Shown here in pieces: positions 38,317 to 49,012 of a DNA stretch of 64,000 nucleotides. Source of the stretch: Panagrolaimus kolymaensis (Eukaryota > Nematoda > Chromadorea > Rhabditida > Panagrolaimidae); the NCBI GenBank assembly GCA_028622995.1, contig JAJQJQ010000016.1, forward strand, positions 2,418,001-2,482,000, read 5' to 3'. The position numbers were made by a program, and so were the translations under genes. The notes beneath the pieces are model-generated. The model did no database searches and was not told where the DNA came from. It was given only the letters and a program-made list of their open reading frames with translations. Within the stretch, counting starts at the first letter, position 1, and each line of letters begins with the position of its first letter.

Positions 38317-38338
38317 AAAATTTGCATAAACATGAATG
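38317..38338 (+). repeat. 22-base direct repeat, copy 2
   Basis: Exact match to 37888-37909, 429 bases downstream. The pair brackets the degenerate GGATCC repeat array. Confidence 0.6.
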
Positions 38339-38727
38339 CAGATAGACTTTGCATTGCAAGGAATGTTAGCAATGACGATGGTTGTTGATTTTGAAGCGCT
38401 TTAAACATTTAAAGGTCTTATTAGAAAGGATGGATTGAGGATTTCAAAGAAAAGAAAAAACTCTGATAGCAAGCTTTTTTTGAAACATGTAGAATGAATT
38501 ATCCCGAGGACCAAAAAAGAGAAAATATCATGAAATAATCCAAAATTGATGAAAATGCTATTGAAATTCTTAAGGATATTTTTGATTAAGTTTTAAGGAC
38601 TTTTGAAAAGTAAAATGCACAAAGATTTCACAGATATAGTAGCATGTATGACCTTATTTTACTAAGAACTGCGTATTATAAACTATAATCAAAAAACATT
38701 ATATTTTCGAAACAGTAACATTTACTC

Positions 38728-38746
38728 GGCGCGCCGTAGGCGCGCC
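38728..38746. repeat. GC-rich palindrome (two GGCGCGCC boxes)
   Basis: GGCGCGCCGTAGGCGCGCC, two 8-base palindromes separated by GTA, so the whole is an inverted repeat with a 3-base loop. It stands alone in very AT-rich DNA. Confidence 0.7.
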
Positions 38747-38907
38747 ACCCGCCTAGTGATACCTTAAAACAAAGTGATTAATAAACACGAATTAAAAAGA
38801 AGAGAGAAGATAAATGTTATTTGATAGAAAACAAGTGTAAAAAACCGAACACATTAAAAAAAAGTTCACTGTTTATTATTTTAAAAAAACGACATAAAAA
38901 GTTTATG

Positions 38908-39607
38908 CTAAATGTTTTGATGATGAAATATATTCGTTTGAGATAAATTGACAGATGAAGAAAGCATTGAATCAAATAATACCTAAAAAAAACTTGTCAT
39001 TAAGTCATAGAATAAATTAATAAACGTACTTCAGCTCCAGAATAATCAACGATGCCTACAGCTCCAATACTTCGTGGTTTATTGAAAATTCTTGCAAGTT
39101 TTGATCTTTTTAATGCAATTATTTGCGGAATTCCATTTTCTTGACATCTTTCACTGGTTTCTTTAATTAATTTATGGAGTTCAGATTCTTCTAAAAAATA
39201 AATTCTTTCAAGTTGAATAAAATGGAAGATAAGGAAACCTGTAAAACTTTCAATATCTCTGGCGATGATAACAGCTTTGAGCAAATTGCAATCACGTCTA
39301 ATTTCACGAAACCCATAGAGAATGCGGCGATGAGCTTTAGCCTAAATTTACTTTAATATAATGGACAGCAAAAAATAAATAAGCTACCAACTTTGATTGG
39401 ATTTTTATCATGAGCGCGATCTTGAAAGAATTTAATTTTCTTCAACAAATTTGCAACTGCTTCGTCTAATGATACTTGAAGAGGAGGTTCCGATGATGAA
39501 GTTGAAGGAATGGCAACTGCTGAATGGGATTCTCGAAATTGAATAACTTCTTTCTTAATTCTTGATGGCTTTTTGGCACCTTTAGGACGTAATATTAAGT
39601 TCTCCAT
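38908..39607 (-). CDS. SECISBP2: Short SECIS-binding protein 2-like L7Ae protein
   Basis: A protein of about 195 residues with a basic, Ser-rich N-terminus (MENLILRPKGAKKPSRIKK) and an L7Ae/L30e RNA-binding domain. The domain reads AKAHRRILYGFREIRRDCN, LLKAVIIARDIESFTEESEL, ENGIPQIIALKRSKLARIFN and GAVGIVDYSGAE. That pattern fits SECISBP2/SBP2 better than ribosomal L7Ae proteins. SBP2 binds SECIS elements in selenoprotein mRNAs to decode UGA as selenocysteine. Two small introns need care: a 48-base in-frame one after ESFT, and one after SGAE using GTACGT, which leads to a last exon (38985-38908, VLFDSMLSSSVNLSQ) in phase. Without the latter, the frame would end at 39000 with VRLLIYSMT. The long N-terminal half of vertebrate SBP2 is absent. 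Confidence 0.75.
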
Positions 39608-39790
39608 CTCTCCTATAAATTATCTGTTTATGTATCGTTAACTCATACTTTATAAATCACAAGACATTAGAATCGATCATCAATTCAATAAAACATAAAA
39701 AGATTATTTAACACGTTTATTTCAATGCAAAAAATAAGTTATTTAACAGATAGCAAATTTTCAAAAATTACAAGAAAACATATAATTAAT

Positions 39791-41017
39791 TTAGAAAGTT
39801 TCAGAATCATTCAAGTTTACTTCAGAAGCTTTTTGAACAAGAGCATCATTATGAGTTGCTTTAGAATCAGAATGACCATTTCTTTTTTCACCTGTGCCAT
39901 TATGCTGTTCATTTGCTTCTGGAACTTCTTCATGAACAAGAGCTTCTTCATCAGCTGCAGTATCAACGTCTAATGGTGCATCTTCAGTCTCGTATAAAAT
40001 ACTAGTAACTTTCTTAACTTCAACTTGAGCGTTTTCACCAAGATCAGTACATAAAATTTCAACAGCTCGCAATTTGGTGAAATAAAAATCGCGTTCTTTT
40101 TCAACAACTTCGACAGATTCTCGGAGCATTGCATTTTCTTGGCAAAGTTCTTCCATTTGCCTTTTGTGCTTTTCTTCCATAGCAGCAATGGCACCCGTTG
40201 ATGCACCACCATTGGTAATGGTAGGCGCAGAAGGCTTTTGAGTAGCGACCTTTTGAGTAGCAGCGGGAGGCTTTTGTGTTGTTGATATTGGAGGAGCCGT
40301 TGATGGAGCGGTAGGAGCAACAGACCGACGAGCCATAGAAATACGAGGAGGAGCAGGACGAGGTGCAGAAGGACGTGCAGGAGCTGGCTTATTACCTCCT
40401 GGTAAAGCAGCAGGGAAGTCCTATAATACCAAAATATTTAAGGAAAAAGGTAAAGCAAAAACAAACTTCATAATTTCTTGCAGCTAATGGATCATATTCA
40501 TGTTCTTCATAATTGGCATCGAAAAATTTTCTGAACCATTGAAGGAATTCAAAGTTTTCTTGAAATTTAGCTTTTATTAATTTTTCAACAGGAACAGGCT
40601 AAAAAATGGATGAATGTTAAAGCTTCCAATATTAAGGTATTATTCTTACTTTGTCAACACCTAATGTCTTCCATGCTTGTTGTAAGATTCTCCAATTATT
40701 AATCCAATCGATTTCATGCCGGCTGTTCCATTTGATTTTCTTTAATTGAATTGAACCTGAATAATATGCATATGAGAGAAGAAAGATAAAGAAATAAAGT
40801 TATATACCTGGGAAAAGCAGATCAGTCATTCCACTGTAAGCAGCTCCAGTTGACATTTCTTCTATCTTTGTCAAATTTGCATGCAATGAACCATTGACCC
40901 ATGCTAAAAAAATATGACGTTAAAAGAAGCAAAACCATGGAAAAAAAACAAACCTAACAGTTCATGTCTGGACATCGTCGCTTGGGTTACAGCAGAGAAG
41001 AATACATTGACAACCAT
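39791..41017 (-). CDS. MAPRE1: EB1/MAPRE-type microtubule plus-end-binding protein
   Basis: The start [20 protein letters not shown] matches the EB1 N-terminus, so 41017 is chosen over the internal MSRHELL. The calponin-homology domain covers about residues 1-130 ([55 protein letters not shown]), followed by a Pro/Ala/Ser/Thr-rich linker. The EB1 coiled coil and four-helix motif follow ([20 protein letters not shown]). The CH domain binds growing microtubule ends and the C-terminal dimer recruits SxIP proteins. An acidic tail of about 70 residues ends SETF instead of the EEY/F that binds CAP-Gly domains. About 183 bases separate its stop from the same-strand SECISBP2 start. Confidence 0.93.
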
Positions 41018-42242
41018 GATGAAAAAAATACCAGAGAAATATTCTTTGAGGCTTGAAGAAAGTTTGAAGCTAAAATCTTTGAGAAAAAAAATTTGATCGA
41101 TGAACAAAAAATGTGAACCACGTCAAAAATAAAAAAGAAGCGAACGACTGCGACTGAAAAAATTGCGCGCGAATTTGAGATATACATTTGAAAAAATGAG
41201 TGTTAGCGTTTATTTTAACGACGTTGAAAGGTTTTGATTTACTTTTTTTCTTCCTCATCCTTTTGGTGTCGACTTTTTGAAGTCTATCGTATTTTTTCTT
41301 TATCGATCATCACTTTAAAAAATGGGATAATACATTTATTTATTGAATTGAAAGAAGTTAATGTGCGCAACAACAAAAAAATATATGAGTAAGGAAATAA
41401 AGAGCAGCTGGTTTTAAAATCAACTTTTGTGGTTTGAAAAAAAAACAATAACATAGAAGCCAATGAAAGACTGACAAAAAAAAAACAGAAGAAAAAAAAA
41501 GTCGAAGGTGGAGCTTTGATTCATAAAGAGTCTTTTCGACCAATGAATGCAGCAACAAAATAAGAGTTTATTCATGTTTAAATTAAACTTAAAAAGATGC
41601 ATACATAAATGTTTAGAAAAATTTAATCTTAATTTTACGACTTTACTCTTGAATATCACCATACTATGCTCACACAATGGATTCATCTTAGAATAATGGA
41701 TCATAAAGTTCTGACATACAATTTTGTTTCGTTTATTTTAACAATAACAAAAAATGTCGAAATGTACATTCAAAGTTCTGCATAAAAAGAGCTCCGTTAT
41801 TTTTTTGTTTTTAAATTAAGATCATCGTGGAAAATAATGTAACAAGTAAGTAGCATATGAATCTGCATCCTAGGTCTCGCTTTAGTTTGTCTTACTTTTT
41901 GCTTGAATAAATGATGTAAACAAATTTTTTTAATCAAACTTATTTTGTTTGTTTATTTTAAACATTCATATATTTTAGTCCAATGCATCTATTTACTACA
42001 CTTTTTACAGCTCTTTTAAACGTTCATCTTTCACATAAATTTTTTATGGAGTTGTAAAACATGGTTTGTAAAGTTTATGGAAACTTTGCATGCATTATTT
42101 TATTATCATTTATTTTTTTATAAATTTGATGATAGGCAAAATAAATAACTTTATGAAAATAATAAATTAAAAATGGAATTTCAAAGCAAAAGTGAATTTT
42201 TTTTTTGAAAGGCAACAAAAAATGGGGAAAATGAATGAAAGC
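41018..42242. other. Intergenic region, UGDH 3' side to EB1 promoter
   Basis: 1.2 kb of AT-rich DNA with A runs. The reading frames here are low in complexity (Phe/Lys/Ser-rich) and I see no exon. It should hold the UGDH 3' UTR and the EB1 promoter. Confidence 0.45.
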
Positions 42243-44170
42243 TTAAGGGAAAAGGTTTAAACTTTGGCTTTTAGCTGTTCCAATTGAAAAAACGCGATAT
42301 CCAATATGCTTGAGTTTGTTTTGATCAAGGATTAAACGGCCATCAAAAATTGATGCTGGCTTTTTCATAACAGAATAAAGCTTTTCATAATCAATATCCT
42401 TGAATTCATCCCATTCTGTGAGAATAACAATTGAATGAGCATTTTTACAAGCTTCATATGGGGTTTGAAAAACATCCACGTATTTGTTTACTATAAAATA
42501 ATGAAGAAGATTTACTTATGTCAACAACAAAAAATGAATTACCAATATCTTTGGTAGTAACCAAACCCAATTCATGACGAACAACCGTTTCAGGAACTTT
42601 AGGATCATAAACGCAAAGTTGGGCTCGTTCATCAAGAAGATGTTTTCCAACGTGAATGGCGGAGGATTCACTAAATTTAAGAATTGCTAAAAATAAATTT
42701 TATGCTTAAATAATTACCGGGTATCAGCAGTATTTTTCTTAAAACTAAAACCAAACAAAGCAATACGTTTATCTGTCACTGTGTTAAACATTTCGCTAAT
42801 AATTAAATCAGCGAATCGACGGCGTTGATAATTATTAATTTCAACGATCTAAAATGGTTTCATATTGACAATATTTCTTCTTCTTCTTTTTTATACTCAC
42901 CCCAAGGAAATAATTTGCAACTTTAGATAAATTTAATGTTTCACATAAATAAACCAAACTAAGGACATCTTTTTGAAAGCAACTTCCACCAAATCCAACA
43001 CTAGCTTGTAAAAATTTATTCCCTATTCGAGTGTCGCATCCTACAGCATGAGCCACTTCTCGAACATCCGCGCCGGTGGCTTCACAAATTGCTGAAACTG
43101 CATTAATACTTGATATTCTTTGAGCCAGCATAGCATTAGCTACAAGCTTGGTAAGTTCACTCGACCAAGTATTGGTTGTAATAATTTTTTCACGAGGAAC
43201 CCATCGCTCGTAAATTGCAACCAATTGTGCGACAGCTTGAAGCCCATCTTCACTATTTTCTCCCCCAATTAAAACTCGATCCGGATTTGCGAGATCATGC
43301 ATTGCAGTGCCTTCAGATAAAAATTCAGGATTTGAAAGAACTTGAAAATATTGATGCTTGTTATGAGCCTGTGCTTCTTTGAGAATTTGTTTAATACTTT
43401 GAGCAGCTTTAACGGGTACCGTAGATTTCTCTACAACAATTTTAGGGCTTTGGGCATATTCAGCAATAGTACGAGAAACGGATTCAACATATTTTAAATC
43501 AGGTGCCATTCCCTATAAAATAAAAATATTTAACTTTTTATAATTGTAGTGATTGAACAAACTTGGCCACGTCCATATGATTTTGTTGGAGTATTGACGG
43601 ATATAAAAATAAGATCAGCTTCTTGAATTGCTGAACCGACATCAGCAGAGAAAAAGAGATTTCTTCCACGACATTTTTTAACAATTTCTTCTAATCCTGG
43701 CTAAAGTTTTTAAGATATTTACACAGTGACTTTTTTTTTAAATAAATACAAACTTCATAGATTGGAAGTTTATCTGAATTCCATTCATCAATTTTTTCTT
43801 TATTCATATCAACAACAGTAACTTTAATGTCGGGGCATTGGTTTGCAATCATAGCACACGTTGGACCTCCAACATACCCAGCTCCAACACAGGCAATTTT
43901 TTCAACCTAATAATTTTGTATTTTAATATTTTTTGTTAAAAAAAATATTATACTTTTAGAGAAAGCTCGATGTTTTAATGATATTATTTCTTTATTATGT
44001 ATAAAATTTTAAAATAAGAATAGGTCTAATAAAAGGGAAATAAAACTTTTTTCATTGGTTAATTAATTACATCGAACTCCCTCTCAAAAATCATAAACTT
44101 TCTTAAACACACTTACTTTCTCCACCATTTTCAAATTTTTTTCAGCTACTTCTTGTTCCTTTAAACTCAT
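42243..44170 (-). CDS. UGDH: UDP-glucose 6-dehydrogenase
   Basis: Starts at [15 protein letters not shown] and runs through about seven exons to a C-terminus ending [10 protein letters not shown]. The NAD-binding Rossmann start is [17 protein letters not shown]. The central domain has [37 protein letters not shown], and the catalytic cysteine in [12 protein letters not shown]. The C-terminal UDP-binding domain has [18 protein letters not shown] and [16 protein letters not shown]. It oxidises UDP-glucose to UDP-glucuronate with two NAD+ and supplies glycosaminoglycan synthesis; C. elegans SQV-4 is the counterpart. All key residues are present and length is normal (about 475-490 residues). A first exon of 18 codons is separated from the Rossmann fold by an intron of about 200 bases. 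Confidence 0.96.
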
Positions 44171-46755
44171 TTTTTAATGTTTTAGTTGAAATTTCACTTG
44201 TTTTAAAATTAAAATATTTCCACGTTGCAAAAATAAAAAAAAGACAATAAGCTTAGTCGCAACCTTTGAATTATTAATATAGAAAAGATTAACTATGAAT
44301 AATAATTGAGGAATTTTAATAATATCGCTGTCCCTTTTTAAATGATGTCAAGATTCGCCAACTGTGCAGGCTTTGATTAAACAAAATTTTTAATAATCAA
44401 TGTTGAATGTTATTCCAATCCAAATAAAACAAAACAATTTTCAAAAATGTAAAACTTGTGAAAAAAAAAGTTTGATTGTTGGCAAATATTGGCACAGAAT
44501 ACCAATTTACGTTAAATAGCTAATCCAAAAAAAACCCAATCAACTGCTTTTCTCTAATGTTTTTTTTTTTTGCATTATTTATATTTTGGCTTTTTTGATT
44601 GATAAAGGTTTGATGCGAAAATAGAGGAGATTGCTGATAAGTTTGGGAAAGGCAAAGAATTTTATCAGATGAGAGAGGAAAGAAAAAGAAAGCGTCAATG
44701 AATGAGGGCGGAGGTCGTAAAGATCGGCGATAAAAAAAGGTGTTAACGTGGGATTGTTGTCGTAATAAATTATGAATGTTCAATCATCGTTGGTTTTAAA
44801 ATGTCCACTAAAAGGAAGAGTTATCGCTTCAAAAAAAAAAGAAAATGTGAAGGAAAAAAAACATTTTGATTTAATCCTTTTTTATTCCATGTACATACTT
44901 ATAATGTCTAGAAAATTACCCAAATTTTAGAATTTTTAATCAGTCTTTGAATCGAAAAAAAGCTTCGAAATCAAAGATTTTATGAAAAAAGGTGTTTCAG
45001 ATACCTAAGATAATTTCATCCTAATAAATGTTGGTAAATTGCTGCCAACAACTTAAAATTAAGTTAATAATGAGCTTCACCATAATTTTTTCTCCTCTAT
45101 TCAGCTTATTTATTTAGACAACATTAAAAAAATTATGGACTATAGGAAAAATATCAAACAAAAAAAGATTCGTCAATCAATTGAATTCCCGAAAAGTTAC
45201 AGAAGCTTAAAACAGGTGTTTAAATAAGGAAAAAACGAATTGTTTCGTTTTATAAATCAATTGTGTTTCGCTAAATATGAATTGAAAAAAATACTAAAAA
45301 TCCTAAAAACTCGGACGTCCTTGTTCGTTCTTCCACATCACATTGTCACTTTTTTTGAACAAACATTGATGATCGAAAAAATGGCAATGGGGAAAACAAT
45401 GGAAAACAAAAATGGAAAAATGAAAAATTTGTTTCATTTTATTTTTTTTACGAATCACGGTTGTTAAAATTAAATAAACACAAATGGAAAATGCAACGTA
45501 TGTAATGCTTCGCCTTTTTTTTTTGAAAGGCTAAAAAAGACGAAATGAGGAGAAAATTGATGATGGCGACTAGAAGATGCCAAGCAACAAATAAATAAAA
45601 CGCTTTAAAAGGACAAAACATCAATTGTCTAAACAACCGATTATTAAACATAGAGCTAAGAAAAAAAAAGAGATGACGGTCGACAAGATCGCTTTGTGTC
45701 TTTTTAAAACAATGTTCAAAAAGCTGCAAATACGTGTGGTTGACGCCGCTGGTTGTAAAAAAAATATAGAACGGAATGAAACTAAATCTGCCACCAAATA
45801 TTCACACTAAAGAACATAACTTTGTGGTTTTAAACCCTAACAAAACAAATAAGTCGGCGATACAAATTATCATTTTTCAAAAAAAAAAGTTTCTTGATTT
45901 TTATATTTTTTAATAAAAAAGCAAAGCTTTTTTTATTTGATTCAAAAAAATGAAATTAAAATTTCAGAGTGCTTTTAAATTTTTTTGAAAATATCAAAAG
46001 AAAGATAAGAAAAAAATTAAAAAACCGGAAAGCATTGTTTTATTTAATGAAAAATAGGTATAAAATAAATTTTTGAAAGCTGAGCGGAGATAAATAACAA
46101 TAGATTATTATGTGAGATAACAATCAGAGCAGTTAAAACAATGAGAAAATGCATTTTTTGAAGAACAATTAAATATTGATTTATCTAAAAACAATCAGCC
46201 ATTATTTCTGTATTTCCTCAACAACAAAAAATGGAAATAAATAAACTATAATTTATGATAAATTAACAACAGTAGGCATTGATTTTTTGTAATCAAATAT
46301 AATAAAAAATTTATGACTCGTAAAAATTTTGTTAAGAATTTTAATAATGCAAAGTTTACGAAATAAAATTTTTGCTGAAGAAGAGCTGTAAAAAATCCTT
46401 CAATGTGTTTGATTACCGTAGTTTTTTCGCTATGATTTAGCGAAAAAATAATTTTCAAAAAAAAAAATTGAACTATCAAAGACCCGCGCAATGGGCATCG
46501 CGCCAATCGATCCTGATATGGGAGAAAAATAATAAGACGAAGAAGAAAAGAAAATCGTTGGTTGTCGTCCTTGGCTTTCTTTTTTTTTTTACTTGTGTTA
46601 CGTCTTTTCTTTTGTTCAAGCTTTAGTCTTCTTCCTTTTTTTGCGCCGAAACAATTGCAATCGATTGTAAATTTCCTCTCCATCATTATTTTGATATTTT
46701 AGTTCTGAATTATTATGAAACTATTGTAAAAAAATTATTCTGAATTTTTCAAATA
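44171..46755. other. Long divergent intergenic region, UGDH / CDK4
   Basis: 2.6 kb, the longest gene-free stretch of the window. It is AT-rich with frequent A8-A10 and T8-T10 runs. Open frames of 60-146 codons occur on both strands, but they are Lys/Phe/Asn-rich, lack splice support and resemble no family I know. A compact GC-rich patch at 46481-46515 (GACCCGCGCAATGGGC and CGCGCCAATCGATCC) contrasts with the rest and may be a promoter or regulatory element. Confidence 0.4.
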
Positions 46756-48003
46756 ATGGTAGCTTTATCGGATTTTCATTTTACAAAGGAAGTTGGAAGA
46801 GGAGCTTATGGAGTCGTTCATGAAGTTAGAAATAGAGCCACAAATGAAGTTGTAAGTTTCTTTTCTTTATCATTCCTATTAATTAATTCCATGATTTTAG
46901 TTTGCTATGAAAGTGATAAACTTTGCTGTAACGAACGATGGCGTACCTCAAAGTGTAGTTCGTGAAATGGCTGCTTTGATGGCGGTAAAAAAACTTTCTC
47001 ATCCAAATATTGTCAAGCAAGTTTTTTTCTATTCTTCTTTCCTTTCATAACGTTTTAATTTTAGATTGCATGAAGCTTTTATAAATGGTAATACTGGCAA
47101 CTCTCATAATACCCTTCATCTTTTATATGAAAAATGTGATTGGGATTTACATCATTTTCTTGAAAACATTCCTCGAAATATGGGTGAAACACAATGTCGA
47201 TGGTTTGCATATCAAGTTCGATTCTTTTTCACAATTTATTTCTTAATTATTTACCTTTTTAGATTTTCTTGGGTCTTGAATTTCTTCACAACAACAGTAT
47301 CATCCATCGTGATCTCAAACCTCAAAATTTATTGGTTACCAAGAATCAAAATATTAAAATTGCTGATTTTGGGTTAGCACGAAATTTTAGTCTTAATGCA
47401 AGTTTCACGACTACTGTTGTTACTCTATGGTATCGATGTCCTGAACTATTGCTTCAATGTGGATATAATACGGCTATTGATATTTGGTCTACTGGTTGCA
47501 TTGTAAGTTTTGTTCCAAGCATGAGTTTACTTAATATAGCTTGTTTATTCCGCAAGACTCACCCTTATTTTTAGATTGCAGAACTTTTCATTCGTCAACC
47601 TCTTTTTCCGCTCAATACAGAAACTGAAATCTTGTTTGCAATTTTTGAGTAAGTTTTTATTTTTCTTACATATCTTCTTTACATTTTGCGAATTCGTTTA
47701 GGAAGTTAGGTTTACCATATCTGGAAGAATGGCCTGCTGATTCCGTGGTTCAACATTCAACATTTCCAAGACATCCTAAAAATTCAATTGCTGTTGTTGC
47801 ACCTTATTTGACAAATTTTCCTAATGTCGTTGATTTAATTGATCAATCTTTGCTTTTCGTGTCTAGTTTACGTCCAACCGCTCAAGAATGTACAGTGAAT
47901 TTTCAACATATTTTATTTTAATAATGCTAGTATTTTAGGTCTTCAACATCCTTGGTTTCATGGATTACATGAAACTTTCTTCGATAATTCATCGCGACCA
48001 TAA
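46756..48003 (+). CDS. CDK4: Cyclin-dependent kinase, CDK4/6 type
   Basis: Six or seven exons encode a single-domain kinase of about 320 residues. Motifs: glycine loop [11 protein letters not shown], lysine in FAMKVINF, the cyclin-binding helix [11 protein letters not shown] (CDK4 PISTVRE, CDK6 PLSTIRE), [23 protein letters not shown], and an activation segment with [18 protein letters not shown]. The VVTLWYR motif and the later [11 protein letters not shown] segment are CDK4/6-like rather than CDK1/2-like. With cyclin D it phosphorylates Rb-family proteins in G1. Exon 2 ends in AA|GCAAGT: the frame HPNIVKLHEAF is obtained only with this GC donor (intron 47017-47064). Stop TAA is at 48001-48003. 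Confidence 0.9.
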
Positions 48004-48189
48004 TACCTCTTATTGTTTACATTCTGTTTGTTTGTTAATAATGTTTAAACTATACATTTAATAAATTTTTTATTTTATTCAACAAAGTTTGTGATGATAT
48101 TGGTAATTTAAATTTTCTTTATTTGCTTAGAAAAACGTTTTAAATGCGACGATTAACTTTTCGTTGAGTTTGTCTTTATAAAATACTCT

Positions 48190-48632
48190 TCATCCAGCCC
48201 AACAAAAGCAACAACAAGCAAGAATGGCAGCTATTAAAAAGAACCACCTAAAAACAGAGTTTAGAATCAAATGAAAGGCTGGCTAAATAAACGATATTAC
48301 TGTGCTTCGTTTGCAGTTTGAAGAGGCGAAAATATTTCAGTTAAATTTTCATAATTGTAATAAGAAGATTTTTGACAATTAAAAACTTCGGTTGGATTTG
48401 GAGGAGGGCAATCAAGAGTACAAAAAACTACCATTTTATTTTCAGTGGAATTACAAACACAACAATCTTGGCATTTCTAAATGCACTCAATATCGGTCAT
48501 AATATTTATTTTTACTAAGATTAAACTTACAGAAGAAGTTTCATCAAGAAATTGATCATCTCTGCACTTGATAGGATTGCTAAGCGTAATTGCAATTAAA
48601 ATACTCAATAAAATTGTAATCAAAATTGACAT
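48190..48632 (-). CDS. Small Cys-rich single-pass membrane protein, unknown family
   Basis: Found by hand splicing. Exons 48632-48531, 48476-48301 and 48247-48190 join in phase (102+176+58 bases) to 111 residues. Residues 1-20 form a signal peptide (MSILITILLSILIAITLSNP). The ectodomain has a cysteine cluster (KCQDCCVCNSTENKMVVFC, then LDCPPPNP and FNCQK) and N-glycosylation sequons NST and NLT. The last exon supplies a C-terminal membrane segment WFFLIAAILACCCFCWAG with a CCCFC motif and a two-residue tail. If the second intron is retained the protein ends at TANEAQ (stop 48297-48299) and would be secreted, 93 residues. It converges with CDK4, 186 bases apart. Function unknown; Shisa- or CYSTM-like proteins have a comparable build, but I see no diagnostic motif. 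Confidence 0.7.
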
Positions 48633-49012
48633 ATTTTTGTTTTATAAATAAAACTTCCTAAAAAAGAATTTCCAAAATAGCTTTTTAATTTCGTTTATTA
48701 AATAATTTCTTTGAATGGCGTCAATTTTTCATAAATGATTCTAGCAAAAAATCAATGCTTCGTCATTGATGATTCAATAAAGTTCGGTGTGAACGTATTT
48801 TTTTCTTCTTTTTCCTCATTAGTCATTTCTAATATTGGAAAACGGTGTTCTTTAATGCAACATAAAATTATGTAATAATTTGCATATCATTATATTTTCA
48901 TGAATATTATTATTCTAAAAAATGTGAAAATGTAAATCAATCATTTTGAACTTTTTATTGCTTGTTTTTTCATCTTATTATTGTCGGTCAACTTAAATAT
49001 TTCAAAGTAACC
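48633..49012. promoter_or_regulatory. Divergent promoter, small membrane protein / CK1-like kinase
   Basis: 380 non-coding, AT-rich bases between divergent starts. No distinct element is recognised. Confidence 0.35.

Larger units (their letters stand above)
37843..38907. other. Gap with degenerate repeats and GC-rich palindrome
   Basis: 1.07 kb with no gene between Ku70 and SECISBP2. It contains a degenerate GGATCC-centred repeat array, a pair of 22-base direct repeats flanking it, and a GC-rich double AscI-type palindrome near 38737; each is listed separately. Confidence 0.5.

Noticed and set aside
41420..41704. 94-codon minus-strand open frame before EB1
   Set aside because: Phe/Lys/Ser-rich, probably UTR or intergenic DNA.
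44520..44783. 87-codon minus-strand open frame in the UGDH/CDK4 gap
   Set aside because: Low-complexity and unsupported by splice sites or any recognisable motif.
46246..46686. 146-codon minus-strand open frame
   Set aside because: Lys/Phe/Leu-rich, translates A/T homopolymers, no family resemblance, no splice-site context; the AT-rich gap yields several such frames by chance.
48962..49012. Extended N-terminus of the CK1-like kinase (start at 48962)
   Set aside because: The extra residues are hydrophobic UTR-like sequence; the ATG at 49013 has a better context and starts right before the kinase N-terminal helix.
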